NCBI GenBank assembly: GCA_028287785.1
Contig: JAQBOZ010000037.1
Span: 1-64,000 of the forward strand
DNA from: Chlorobiota bacterium
Lineage (GTDB): Bacteria; Bacteroidota; Ignavibacteria; OLB7
Reading direction: 5' to 3'
DNA: 64,000 bases
Position 1 is the first letter of the stretch. The number at the start of each line of letters is the position of its first letter. Under the pieces are notes generated by a model. It made no database searches and was not told the origin of the DNA. It saw only the letters and a list, made by a program, of their open reading frames with translations. Shown here in pieces: positions 8,074-17,122 of the stretch. The position numbers and the translations under genes were made by a program.

Positions 8074-9240
8074 ATGGAAGAAGAAGCAACATCCGTCGCC
8101 TATGACACGGCGTTGAGCGAGGAGCAGATTGCGGTGCGGAATCTGGCTCGGGATTTCGCCGAGACGGAGATCCGGCCGGTGGTGATGGAGTTCGATGAGT
8201 CGCAGGAGTTTCCGGCGGAGATCTTCAGGAAGATGGCGGAACTCGGATTTCTGGGCATCACGGTGCCGACCGAGTATGATGGCGCGGGGCTCGGCTTTGT
8301 GGAGTATGCGCTGATCGTGGAGGAGATCGCCCGCGTCGATCCGTCGATCGCGCTTGGCGTGGCCGCCCATAACGGCCTCTGTACCGGACATATCTTCAAG
8401 TTCGGCTCCGAGGAGCTGAAGAGGAAATACATCCCCCGTCTTGCCCGCGGCGAGACGATGGGGGCGTGGGGCCTGACCGAGCCCGGTTCCGGCTCCGACG
8501 CCGGCGGCATGCAGACCGTGGGACGCCGTGACGGCGACGGCTGGATACTGAACGGCGCGAAGAACTTCATCACGCATGGGACCGTCGGGGATATCGCGGT
8601 GATCATGGCGGTGACGAATCGGGAGGCGGGGGCAAACGGTATCAGCGCATTTGTCGTAGATAAGTCGATGCCCGGCTTCAGCGCATCGAAGAAGGAGAAC
8701 AAGCTCGGCATGCGCTGCTCCGATACCTCCAGCCTGGTGCTCGAGGATGTGCATATCCCGGCCGAGAACCTGATCGGCGAGGAGGGGGAGGGCTTCAGGC
8801 AGGCACTGCAGATTCTGGATGGCGGACGGATCTCGATCGCGGCGCTTTCGGTCGGCCTGGGGCAGGGGGCGCTGGACGCATCGCTCAAGTATGTCAATGA
8901 GCGGAAGCAGTTCGGCAGGAAGATTGCAGAGTTTCAGGGTATCCAGTTCAAGCTGGCGATGATGGCGACGGAGGTGGAGGCGGCCCGGTTGATGACCTAC
9001 AAGGCCGCGTATATGCGGGATCACCGTCAGGATTTCGCTGTCGAGGCATCGAAGGCGAAGTATTTCGCAAGCGAAGTCTGTGTCCGGAGCGCTACCGAGG
9101 CGGTGCAGATTCACGGCGGCTACGGCTACATCAAGGAGTATCCGGTGGAGAAGTTCTACCGCGATTCGAAGCTGCTGACGATCGGTGAGGGAACGTCTGA
9201 AATTCAGAAGATCGTGATCTCCCGGGCGGTGCTGAAGTAA
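8074..9240 (+). CDS. Acyl-CoA dehydrogenase (short/medium-chain type)
   Basis: FAD-dependent alpha,beta-dehydrogenation of acyl-CoA in beta-oxidation or amino-acid catabolism (388 aa). Family signatures are present: GITVPTEYDGAGLGF, WGLTEPGSGSDAGG (FAD/substrate loop) and QIHGGYGYIKEYPVE, where the late Glu fits the catalytic base of the short-chain group. The C-terminus GEGTSEIQKIVISR is typical. Ribosome site GAGGAGG is 8062-8068. No ETF or enoyl-CoA hydratase genes adjoin it, so the exact acyl substrate cannot be read. Confidence 0.92.
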   Translation: MEEEATSVAYDTALSEEQIAVRNLARDFAETEIRPVVMEFDESQEFPAEIFRKMAELGFLGITVPTEYDGAGLGFVEYALIVEEIARVDPSIALGVAAHNGLCTGHIFKFGSEELKRKYIPRLARGETMGAWGLTEPGSGSDAGGMQTVGRRDGDGWILNGAKNFITHGTVGDIAVIMAVTNREAGANGISAFVVDKSMPGFSASKKENKLGMRCSDTSSLVLEDVHIPAENLIGEEGEGFRQALQILDGGRISIAALSVGLGQGALDASLKYVNERKQFGRKIAEFQGIQFKLAMMATEVEAARLMTYKAAYMRDHRQDFAVEASKAKYFASEVCVRSATEAVQIHGGYGYIKEYPVEKFYRDSKLLTIGEGTSEIQKIVISRAVLK

Positions 9241-9275
9241 GTGTTTTCGGGCTTCCTCCGGCGTTGCCGGCATAT

Positions 9276-9291
9276 CCCCGCCCAGGCGGGG
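9276..9291. repeat. CCCCGCC-CA-GGCGGGG palindrome
   Basis: Compact hairpin just after the acyl-CoA dehydrogenase stop. The same core (in the complementary form CCGCCTGGGCGG) recurs at 40379-40392 and 60737-60748, each time at or near a gene 3' end. No T-run follows, so it may be a REP-like or transcript-end element rather than a classical terminator. Confidence 0.5.
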
Positions 9292-9486
9292 GAGGGGTGC
9301 CCGGAGTGATAATCGAGCAGGATAAAAAGGCTCGAATTCTTTCGAATTTCGTCGATTTTCTCTCACTTAACAGGTCGAAAAAACGGCACACCTTGTTACA
9401 TCGCGCATGCAACTTGTACCCCTATATATGTGTTATCTATAGGTATTTTGAGACGCATGAAAAATATAGTGAGGGAGCCAAAGGCT

Positions 9487-10038
9487 ATGGAACTAAGTGT
9501 GCAGATAGAGAACCTGTTTCGGCGTGATAGAAGCAAGCTCGTCGGGTTTATCCGCGAGCGTGTCCGCTCGAAGGAAGAGGCGGAAGATATATTGCAGGAC
9601 GTCTTCGCTAACGTGTTGGCGGCCGCATCCGAAGTAACGGAACCGATCGAGAATCTTGGCGCGTGGGTCTTTACGGCGATCCGGAATCGTATCATCGATT
9701 CGTATCGCAAGAAGCGCCCGCAGACCTTTACCGATACGATCTACAGCGATGACGAGGGGGACGTGGCATCGTTCGAGAATTTCCTCAGCGATATCTCGCT
9801 CAGCCCGGAGCGGAGCCTTGTCAGCCGTACCATCCGCGAGGCGATCATGGCGGCACTGGATGAGCTTCCGAAGGAGCAGAAGTATGCGTTCGTGAAGAAC
9901 GAGTTCGAAGGGGTCAGCTTTCGTGAGATGGCGGAGGAGACGGGGGAGAACATCAACACGCTCCTTGCACGGAAGCGCTACGCGGTGCTCTACCTCCGGA
10001 AACGGCTGAAGGAGCTCTACGAAAATCTGCAAGATTGA
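9487..10038 (+). CDS. ECF-type RNA polymerase sigma factor
   Basis: A 183-aa sigma70-family protein. Region 2 includes EEAEDILQDVFANVL and GAWVFTAIRNRIIDSYRKK. Region 4 includes LDELPKEQKYAFVKNEFEGVSFREMAEE, an HTH with the usual ECF spacing. The start at 9487 is preceded by GAGGGAG (9471-9477); in-frame starts at 9430 (GTG) and 9457 are possible but less well placed. A membrane protein follows after 24-66 nt and may be functionally linked, possibly as a membrane-bound control partner; that is inference. Confidence 0.85.
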   Translation: MELSVQIENLFRRDRSKLVGFIRERVRSKEEAEDILQDVFANVLAAASEVTEPIENLGAWVFTAIRNRIIDSYRKKRPQTFTDTIYSDDEGDVASFENFLSDISLSPERSLVSRTIREAIMAALDELPKEQKYAFVKNEFEGVSFREMAEETGENINTLLARKRYAVLYLRKRLKELYENLQD

Positions 10039-10062
10039 CGAATACTGTCCGTCCTAGGCAGG

Positions 10063-10533
10063 GTGCCGAACGGTACGCCAGCATATGCCTACCTTGCCGA
10101 AGTGATGGATTGGAAGAACGAATACAGAAACAACAAGGGGAAACTCTTTGCGATCGGCGCGGGTGCTTTGGTGCTCGCGCTGATCGCGTTTTCAGGGATA
10201 TGCTGGGGAACGCTGGCGATGTGCGGCTCCTGGGTATCGAATATCCAGTTCAGTTTCTGGGAACTGCTCGGGATATCGAGCGCCGGAACGATCGGCATCC
10301 TCTTCCTTCGACCGCTCCGCAGGCGGCGTCCGGCACCACCGGCTGAGGTGATTCCGGTCGCGGTTGACCTGCCGCCGCAGGAGGGGCCATCCTGGCGGGC
10401 GATGTACGATCAGCTCTCGCCGGAGGAACGGCTGGCCTTCAGGTCCATGATGGAAAAATTCTGCGCCGATCCCGAATCCCCGGATGCGATCAACGCGGAT
10501 ATCCGGCCGCCTGAACGTGGTGCCGGCGCGTAG
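10063..10533 (+). CDS. Small membrane protein downstream of ECF sigma factor
   Basis: A 156-aa protein; an internal start at 10105 (MDWKNEY) would give 142 aa. Two hydrophobic segments are visible (LFAIGAGALVLALIAFSGIC and FWELLGISSAGTIGILFL). They are followed by an Arg/Pro-rich linker and a soluble tail containing LSPEERLAFRSMMEKF. No family is recognised. The position directly behind a sigma factor gene suggests a regulatory partner, but it lacks a recognisable zinc-binding anti-sigma motif. Confidence 0.6.
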   Translation: MPNGTPAYAYLAEVMDWKNEYRNNKGKLFAIGAGALVLALIAFSGICWGTLAMCGSWVSNIQFSFWELLGISSAGTIGILFLRPLRRRRPAPPAEVIPVAVDLPPQEGPSWRAMYDQLSPEERLAFRSMMEKFCADPESPDAINADIRPPERGAGA

Positions 10534-10554
10534 CTCCCCGCGATCTCCAATGCT

Positions 10555-11013
10555 CTATTTCGCCCCCGCGAACTGCCTGCCAAACGCCCCCTCCAGCTCC
10601 CTGGCGTTATCCGCGTCGTTTCCCAGATAGAGGATCATCACCCGCTCCGTCTTGTAGAAATGGGGCTGCGCGGGCCACTCCATCCTCTGTCCATCGATCA
10701 TCATGCCGTCCGGGCTGATCTTCCCGGCCGCGGCTTCCAGGGCCGCCGGTGTGTCGAACTCGTAGATCTCCAGATTCACCCCGCCGTTGATCCTCATCAT
10801 CGTCCCCTTCGATTCGAAGTACGGTCGCGAAACCGCTCCCGTTACCTCCACCTTGTTCCCGGTCGCCTTCAGAATATTGAGGATGTTGAATGTGGGGCTG
10901 GCAGGCTCGATCTGCGCCTCCGGGCTTCCCCCCTTCGGGGCTTCGCGACCGCATGCGGCCAGGAATGGAAGGATGATCGCCAGTGCCGCCGGGTTCGGAA
11001 ATCTGATCGTCAT
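10555..11013 (-). CDS. Hypothetical lipoprotein
   Basis: A 152-aa exported protein. The N-terminal signal peptide ends in the lipobox LAAC-G near residue 21, so it should be lipid-anchored. The mature part resembles small conserved lipoproteins, with a VEVTGAVSRPYFESKG segment and a late QPHFYKTERVMILYLG segment. Function unknown. It is transcribed away from the sigma-factor pair. Confidence 0.65.
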   Translation of the reverse strand: MTIRFPNPAALAIILPFLAACGREAPKGGSPEAQIEPASPTFNILNILKATGNKVEVTGAVSRPYFESKGTMMRINGGVNLEIYEFDTPAALEAAAGKISPDGMMIDGQRMEWPAQPHFYKTERVMILYLGNDADNARELEGAFGRQFAGAK

Positions 11014-11073
11014 GATCGTGCTGCTATGCTCAGTGGAGAATTGATGAGATATCGGCCATGCGGCGCCGGGCCG

Positions 11074-12432
11074 CTATCGTATCCAGATGGTCTTGATGTT
11101 TACGAACTCGCGGATGCCGAACTCCGCCAGCTCCCTTCCAACGCCGCTTGCCTTTACGCCGCCGAACGGCAGCCGCGGGTCCGATTTCACCATGCCGTTG
11201 ATAAAGACCGAACCGGCCTCGATCTCACTGGCAAACCTCCGCTGTTCTTCCGGCTCGTTTGTCCAGACGGAGGAGCCAAGGCCGAATCGCGTGTCGTTGG
11301 CGATGCGGATCGCATCGTCGATGCCCGATGCACGTATGACCGCCGCCACCGGGCCGAATGTTTCCTCCGCATAGGCCGCCATCCCCGGACCAATGCCGCT
11401 CAGCACCGTCGGCTGGTAGAAAAAGCCCTTCCCTTCCATCGCCTTGCCGCCGGTGATCAGGCGCGCTCCGCCGTCGATCGATTCGGTCACCTGCCGGTGG
11501 AGATCATCCACGAATTCCGGTCGGGCAAGCGGCCCGATGGCGACGCTTCTGTCGGCCGGATCGCCGACCTTCAATGCTTCGATTCCCCCGGCAAAGAGCT
11601 TCTCGAACTGATCGGCGATATCGTCGTGGACGATAAATCGTTTCGCGGCGATACAGCTCTGTCCGTTGTTGATCGTCCGCGACGTGACGGCGGTTGCGGC
11701 GGCGGCGGCGATATCGGCGCTCGGCATCACGATAAATGGGTCGCTTCCCCCCAGCTCCAGCACCACCTTCTTCAGGTTCCGGCCGGCGGCCTCCCCCACC
11801 TTGCGACCCGCCTCCTCGCTTCCGGTCAGCGTAACGGCGGCCACGCGGCCATCGGCGATGATCGCCTCGACCTTCTTCGCGCCTATCAGCAGCGTCTGAA
11901 AGCATCCTTCCGGAAAGCCCGCGTCGCGGAACACCTCTTCAATCGCCAGGGCCGATCCGGGAACGTTGGACGCATGCTTCAGCAGGCCGACGTTCCCCGC
12001 CATCAACGCGGGGGCGGCAAAGCGGAAGCACTGCCAGAAGGGGAAATTCCACGGCATGATCGCCAGCACCGGCCCTACGGGCTGAAACGCGACGTAGCTG
12101 CGCGCGGCATCGCTGGCGATTTCCTCATCCGCGAGAAATCGTTCGGCATTGGCGGCATAGAACTCGCAGACCCACGCGCATTTCTCCACCTCCGCCTCGG
12201 AAGCGGCTATCGGCTTTCCCATCTCCGCCGTCATCAGCGCGGCATATGTTCCGCTCCGCTCGCGAAGCAGTTTTGCGGCGTTCATCATCCACGCGGCGCG
12301 CCGGCTGAATGTCGAGGCGCGGTGCTCGCGGAATTGCCCGGCTGCCGCGGCGATCTTTCCGTCGATCTCCGCGTCGGTCAGCTCGGGATACTCGGCGATC
12401 AGCTCGCCCGTGGCCGGATTGATTGCGCGCAT
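11074..12432 (-). CDS. gabD: NAD(P)-dependent succinate-semialdehyde (aldehyde) dehydrogenase
   Basis: Oxidises an aldehyde, most likely succinate semialdehyde, to the acid (452 aa). Aldehyde-dehydrogenase landmarks are MPWNFPFWQ, the catalytic Glu in LELGGSDPF and the catalytic Cys in [12 protein letters not shown]. The late [10 protein letters not shown] and [15 protein letters not shown] motifs are also present. The start at 12432 is chosen because GGAGAA precedes it and the family N-terminus begins there (INPATGE); a longer frame to 12504 has no support. No 4-aminobutyrate aminotransferase adjoins it, so substrate specificity is inferred from family resemblance. Confidence 0.85.
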   Translation of the reverse strand: MRAINPATGELIAEYPELTDAEIDGKIAAAAGQFREHRASTFSRRAAWMMNAAKLLRERSGTYAALMTAEMGKPIAASEAEVEKCAWVCEFYAANAERFLADEEIASDAARSYVAFQPVGPVLAIMPWNFPFWQCFRFAAPALMAGNVGLLKHASNVPGSALAIEEVFRDAGFPEGCFQTLLIGAKKVEAIIADGRVAAVTLTGSEEAGRKVGEAAGRNLKKVVLELGGSDPFIVMPSADIAAAAATAVTSRTINNGQSCIAAKRFIVHDDIADQFEKLFAGGIEALKVGDPADRSVAIGPLARPEFVDDLHRQVTESIDGGARLITGGKAMEGKGFFYQPTVLSGIGPGMAAYAEETFGPVAAVIRASGIDDAIRIANDTRFGLGSSVWTNEPEEQRRFASEIEAGSVFINGMVKSDPRLPFGGVKASGVGRELAEFGIREFVNIKTIWIR

Positions 12433-12549
12433 GATATATTCTCCAGGTAAGCGCGGCGACCCCGGAGAGCCGCCGCGTTTGGCAACGTCGGTTTTGAACT
12501 GCAAATCTACGAGAGGCCGGGGGGATGATCGCTCATCGATCGAAGAAAT

Positions 12550-13059
12550 CTACGGATGAAGGATCTGCCCTGCCTTCCGGCGCGCCTCATCGATCTGATC
12601 TCTGACGCGGTTGGCCTGGTCCAGCTTCTCATTTGCCTTCTTCACCGCGTTCTCGGTCTTGTCCAGGGCATCGCCGCTGCTCCGTTGCGCGGTTGTGCGA
12701 CTCTGAACGCGCACCGGCGCTGCCGAACGCACCACCGTGCGCGAGCCGGCCACCGCTGATCGCGACGTATCCCTTGCCATCACCGCGAACCGCGCATCCC
12801 TTGCCACCACGTCGAATACCTTGCCGGCGAAGGAGGAATCCCCCATCGCCATCGCCAGGGCATCATCGAACGTTCCTTTCTCATAGGCGCGTTTCATGAT
12901 ATCCGCCATCATCGTCTTATCGCCGGCGATTTTCTCGATCTGCGCCGTGGTTCCGGCGGTCGAATCGGCAGTGCCAGGGGTCGAGACATCGGTGCGGGCC
13001 TGGCAACCGGCGAGCAGGCTCACGCAAATCGCGAGGGCGAGTGTCATCGGGATCTTCAT
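12550..13059 (-). CDS. Hypothetical lipoprotein with basic coiled C-terminus
   Basis: A 169-aa protein with signal peptide and lipobox LLAGC at residue ~18. An Ala/Ser/Thr linker follows, then a segment with several Met residues (DKTMMADIMKRAY). The C-terminus is helical and charged (KTENAVKKANEKLDQANRVRDQIDEARRK) and is likely a short coiled coil. Start 13059 is supported by GGAGG six bases upstream. Family not recognised. Confidence 0.6.
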   Translation of the reverse strand: MKIPMTLALAICVSLLAGCQARTDVSTPGTADSTAGTTAQIEKIAGDKTMMADIMKRAYEKGTFDDALAMAMGDSSFAGKVFDVVARDARFAVMARDTSRSAVAGSRTVVRSAAPVRVQSRTTAQRSSGDALDKTENAVKKANEKLDQANRVRDQIDEARRKAGQILHP

Positions 13060-13703
13060 TCCAACCTCCATGTTTCCATTCATGATATCAAATTCGAAGC
13101 CATCCATTGCTCCGCTCGGCGCGGACGTGGATACGTAATGGTGGTGGGACACCGTGGAAGGGGGCTCCGTTTACCCGGACGGCCAGGATCGGCGAGATGT
13201 CCCCGACGGAACATGAGTAATCCTGAAGCCCCCGATGCGGTTGCCGGCTGTAACCGTGGAGCCCCCATTGGCTGTACGGGAGTGGACCGCGGCATCGAGA
13301 AAGGGGGAGAGATGGAGCTGGTGATGATCTGATCGGCATCACGATTCATGCATTTTTGGAAGATTTTTTTCATATCCACCCAGCCCGCACACCCCTCGGG
13401 GGATGGCGGCGGGCCATGAGGCGACCCTGCTGGCCGCCGCCGATACCGATGCCGTGTCCGGCGGCTTCGGGGAATCGGGAAATTTCCTATATGGGGTAAG
13501 CGGCAGTTTTGGTAGCTTATCGGCTTCGCAGGCACTCCGGGCGCGATTATCGCGGAATCTCCGGGGGGTAGGTGTTTCCACCGCCGGATGCGTTCCATCG
13601 AAATTCCGGCCTCGACACGCGGGTGTTTCCATCGAAAGGAAGATTCTCAAACAGATAACAGGCGTTGACCTGTAACAATCCGTCCTATAACCAAGAGGTA
13701 GAA
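13060..13703. other. Long intergenic region upstream of hppA
   Basis: No convincing gene on either strand; open frames here lack ribosome sites and family features. It contains two similar short phrases, GGTGTTTCCA at about 13571 and again at about 13621, near a third GTTCCATCGAAA. It probably holds the hppA promoter and leader. I recognise no known RNA motif. Confidence 0.4.
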
Positions 13704-16235
13704 ATGACAATGTGTCTAATGGCTCCAGAGGGAACCAGTAGCGATCACACTATCGAGCATGTCAAGCATCCCGCTTCGGGACGCTCGTCGCGCAGGGGCT
13801 TCCGCGCGGCCATAATGACCTTCATGACCCTGATTCTCACGTTGGCGATCTTCGCCGGGCCTGCCGCGTTCGCGCAGGATACGCCGGCGGAGCATCACGG
13901 TGGGGAGGCCAGCCTGGTGCTTCCGGACATGGGAACTGTCAGCTTTCTGGGTGGGATAAGCGGTCAGACGCTCCTTATGCTTGGGCTTATCGTCTGCGTG
14001 CTGGGTGTGATTTTCGGCCTGGTGATGTCCCGGCAGCTCAAGAACCTTCCGGTTCACCGATCGATGCTCGAGGTTTCCGAGTTGATCTTCGAGACATGCA
14101 AGACCTACCTTTTGCAGCAGGGGAAGTTTATTCTGATCCTGGAGGTGTTCATCGCGATCATCGTGGCGTTCTATTTCGGGTTCCTGCAAGGGTTTACAGG
14201 GACGAAAGTGACCGTCATCCTTCTGTTTACGATCATCGGCATTCTGGGTAGTTACGGCGTGGCGTGGTTCGGCATCCGGATCAACACCTACGCAAACTCC
14301 CGCGCCGCGTTCGCTTCGCTTCGCGGCAAGCCGTTTCCGGTGTCCGACATCCCGTTGAAGGCGGGAATGAGCATCGGCATGATGCTCATCAGCGTCGAGC
14401 TGCTGCTGATGCTGCTGATCCTTCTGTTCATTCCGAGGGATTACGCCGGCTCCTGCTTTATCGGCTTCGCCATCGGCGAGTCGCTCTGCGCCGCGGCGCT
14501 CCGTATCGCCGGCGGCATCTTCACGAAGATCGCCGACATCGGATCGGATCTGATGAAGATCGTCTTCAACATCAAGGAGGATGACGCGCGCAATCCGGGC
14601 GTTATCGCCGACTGTACGGGTGATAATGCCGGTGATTCGATCGGACCGAGCGCCGACGGCTTCGAGACCTACGGCGTTACCGGCGTGGCGCTGATCACCT
14701 TCATCATGCTTGCGGTGAAGGAGCCGAACATCCAGGTTCAGCTTCTCGTCTGGATCTTCGTGATGCGCGTGATGATGATCGTCGCCAGCGGGCTTTCGTA
14801 TCTGGTCAACGGCATCATCTCCAAGAGCCGGTACGGCACTGTCTCCAAGATGAACTTCGAGGCGCCGCTCACCTTCCTGGTGTGGCTTACCTCGCTCGTC
14901 TCGGTGGCGATGACCTATCTCCTCTCCTATCTCCTTATCCCGACGCTGGGAGATGGAACGCTCTGGTGGAAGCTCTCGACGATCATCACCTGCGGCACGC
15001 TTGCCGGGGCGATCATCCCGGAGCTTGTGAAGGTGTTCACCTCCACCGAATCGCGGCACGTCCGTGAGGTGGTTATCGCCTCGCGCGAGGGCGGCCCATC
15101 GCTCAACGTCCTCTCCGGCCTGGTTGCCGGCAACTTCTCCGCCTACTGGCTGGGCATGGTCTTCGTCTTCCTGATGGGGATCGCCTACTGGGTCAGCGGC
15201 TACGGCGTCGGCGATCTGATGCTGGCGCCGTCGGTCTTCGCGTTCGGTCTGGTGGCGTTCGGCTTCCTCGGCATGGGGCCGGTGACGATCGCCGTCGACT
15301 CCTACGGTCCTGTGACCGATAACGCGCAGTCCGTGTTCGAGCTGTCGGTGATCGAGTCGATCCCCGGCATCGAGGGAGAGCTGAAGCGGGACTTCAATAT
15401 CGATGTGGACTTCTCCAGCGCGAAGCATCTTCTCGAAGAGAACGACGGTGCCGGAAACACATTCAAGGCGACGGCGAAGCCGGTGCTGATAGGCACGGCG
15501 GTGGTCGGCTCCACCACGATGATCTTCTCGATCATCATGGGGCTCACCAACGGCCTTAAGGACAACATGGACAAGCTCTCGCTGCTCCATCCCGAGTTTC
15601 TGCTCGGCCTTATCGCGGGTGGCGCGGTGATCTACTGGTTCTCCGGCGCCACCATTCAGGCGGTGACAACCGGCGCCTATCGCGCCGTGGAGTTCATCAA
15701 GAAGAACATCCGTCTGGATGGCGCCGAGAAGGCATCGGTGGCCGACAGCAAGAAGGTGGTGGAGATCTGCACGCAGTACGCGCAGAAGGGGATGTTCAAC
15801 ATCTTTGTGACGGTCTTCTGCTCCACGCTGGCGTTCGCGTTCTTCGAGCCGTACTTCTTTATCGGCTATCTGATCTCGATCGCGCTCTTCGGTCTTTATC
15901 AGGCGATCTTCATGGCAAACGCCGGCGGCGCCTGGGACAATGCGAAGAAGGTGGTGGAGGTTGACCTGAAGGAGAAGGGAACCGATCTCCACGCCGCTTC
16001 CGTCGTGGGCGATACCGTCGGCGATCCGTTCAAGGATACCTCATCGGTCGCCATGAACCCGATCATCAAGTTCACCACCCTCTTCGGCCTTCTCGCCGTG
16101 GAGCTTGCGGTGAGCATGACGGCCAAGCAGGGGGCGGGCACAACGAAGGCGCTCTCCGCGTTCTTCTTCCTTGTCTCTCTGATCTTCGTGTATCGCTCCT
16201 TCTACAGCATGCGTATCGAGGTCGATAAGAACTGA
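13704..16235 (+). CDS. hppA: Membrane-bound proton-translocating pyrophosphatase
   Basis: Couples pyrophosphate hydrolysis to ion pumping across the membrane (843 aa, about 16 membrane segments by eye). Acidic active-site clusters are DARNPGVIADCTGDNAGDS near residue 300 and GDTVGDPFKDTS near the C-terminus. The GNTFKATAK segment has Lys at the position that marks K+-independent enzymes; the K+-dependent form has Ala. The following position is Ala rather than the usual Thr. The N-terminus carries an extra ~60 residues ending in a signal-like hydrophobic stretch and AFAQ. The start at 13704 follows AAGAGGTA; a start at 13665 is possible. Confidence 0.92.
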   Translation: MTMCLMAPEGTSSDHTIEHVKHPASGRSSRRGFRAAIMTFMTLILTLAIFAGPAAFAQDTPAEHHGGEASLVLPDMGTVSFLGGISGQTLLMLGLIVCVLGVIFGLVMSRQLKNLPVHRSMLEVSELIFETCKTYLLQQGKFILILEVFIAIIVAFYFGFLQGFTGTKVTVILLFTIIGILGSYGVAWFGIRINTYANSRAAFASLRGKPFPVSDIPLKAGMSIGMMLISVELLLMLLILLFIPRDYAGSCFIGFAIGESLCAAALRIAGGIFTKIADIGSDLMKIVFNIKEDDARNPGVIADCTGDNAGDSIGPSADGFETYGVTGVALITFIMLAVKEPNIQVQLLVWIFVMRVMMIVASGLSYLVNGIISKSRYGTVSKMNFEAPLTFLVWLTSLVSVAMTYLLSYLLIPTLGDGTLWWKLSTIITCGTLAGAIIPELVKVFTSTESRHVREVVIASREGGPSLNVLSGLVAGNFSAYWLGMVFVFLMGIAYWVSGYGVGDLMLAPSVFAFGLVAFGFLGMGPVTIAVDSYGPVTDNAQSVFELSVIESIPGIEGELKRDFNIDVDFSSAKHLLEENDGAGNTFKATAKPVLIGTAVVGSTTMIFSIIMGLTNGLKDNMDKLSLLHPEFLLGLIAGGAVIYWFSGATIQAVTTGAYRAVEFIKKNIRLDGAEKASVADSKKVVEICTQYAQKGMFNIFVTVFCSTLAFAFFEPYFFIGYLISIALFGLYQAIFMANAGGAWDNAKKVVEVDLKEKGTDLHAASVVGDTVGDPFKDTSSVAMNPIIKFTTLFGLLAVELAVSMTAKQGAGTTKALSAFFFLVSLIFVYRSFYSMRIEVDKN

Positions 16236-16270
16236 TCAGAGTTCCGTTCGGCACCTGTCGGTTATTACTG

Positions 16271-16305
16271 AAACGCCGCGTTCCCTTTATGGGGGCGCGG
16301 CGTTT
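16271..16305. terminator. hppA 3' hairpin
   Basis: AAACGCCGCG (16271-16280) and CGCGGCGTTT (16296-16305) form a perfect 10-bp stem 35 nt after the hppA stop. With A/T ends on both sides it can serve as an intrinsic terminator in either direction. Confidence 0.75.
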
Positions 16306-16520
16306 CCATACGTGGATCTTCCGGTTCGGCGGGAGATGATGTCGCGCGGGCAATCATCGCGTTCGCGCGGAGATCAGTCAGCATCAGAAAGGCCCGGCAA
16401 TGTCGCGCACCCGGAACGGTGAGGGACGAGCATTGCAGAGCCTTTGAAAAGCTCCCGGCGCGGTGCCGGATCACAAAAACATTACATGGGGATGAGAGAC
16501 AACGGGAAGGGGATGGCCGG

Positions 16521-16985
16521 TTACGCCTGTGCCTGGCCGTCGGCCTGCCAGAAGGAATGCTGCGGATTGAAGCAGTCGAAGCAGGAAACGTAGAGATCGG
16601 CATTGATCCGTCCGATCTTCTCAAGCGTCTCCGCCTTGAACCGGATATTCATCAGGCCAACGAAGGAGCTGAGCGTGTAGTAGAAATAGACCCGGTCCAC
16701 GCCGGCATCGCGCAGGCTGTCGATATGGGGCTCCACGGCATCGACCAGGCAGTTCAACTGGTGATCGCGGCACTCGGTGATATCATCGTTCGAGGATGTC
16801 TCGTAGGACCAGAAGCCTTCCTCATGCAGATCGTTGGTGCCGGCTTTGCGCGGTTCTCCGGCTCTCGAAACCTTCGCCGGCTGAAGGCCGATGATCTCGG
16901 TAATCCTGTCGGGATCGAGGTTGGTGCCGGTAAAATTGATTTCGACGGAGAAGTCGTTGGTAATTGAGTCAGGTGTAAGCTGCAT
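16521..16985 (-). CDS. DUF4279-like protein
   Basis: A 154-aa soluble protein. The N-terminal part has the feel of DUF4279: a beta strand (FSVEINFTGTNLDPDRITE), then the LGLQPAKVSRAGEPRK segment and FWSYET. Proteins of this group are of unknown function and often small stand-alone cytosolic proteins. Convergent with hppA; no operon partners. The family assignment is from memory of the motif and not from a search. Confidence 0.6.
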   Translation of the reverse strand: MQLTPDSITNDFSVEINFTGTNLDPDRITEIIGLQPAKVSRAGEPRKAGTNDLHEEGFWSYETSSNDDITECRDHQLNCLVDAVEPHIDSLRDAGVDRVYFYYTLSSFVGLMNIRFKAETLEKIGRINADLYVSCFDCFNPQHSFWQADGQAQA

Positions 16986-17122
16986 ACGCGTTCCGCGTTG
17001 ATTTTATGGGAGAGACGTTGAAAAATATACCTGTACGATAGCCCGCGGGGGGGGAACATTATCGATCATGTGCCCTAAGGACGGGAAAGATTGGAGCGAA
17101 ATTGGAAGGTGAAGAAAAATGA

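Noticed and set aside
13403-13675. Possible small gene upstream of hppA
   Set aside because: No ribosome site, no recognisable features, and an equally long frame on the other strand; reported as intergenic.
13716-15992. 758-residue minus-strand open frame opposite hppA
   Set aside because: Shadow frame of a strongly conserved membrane protein gene; composition rich in His/Arg/Asp with no family features.
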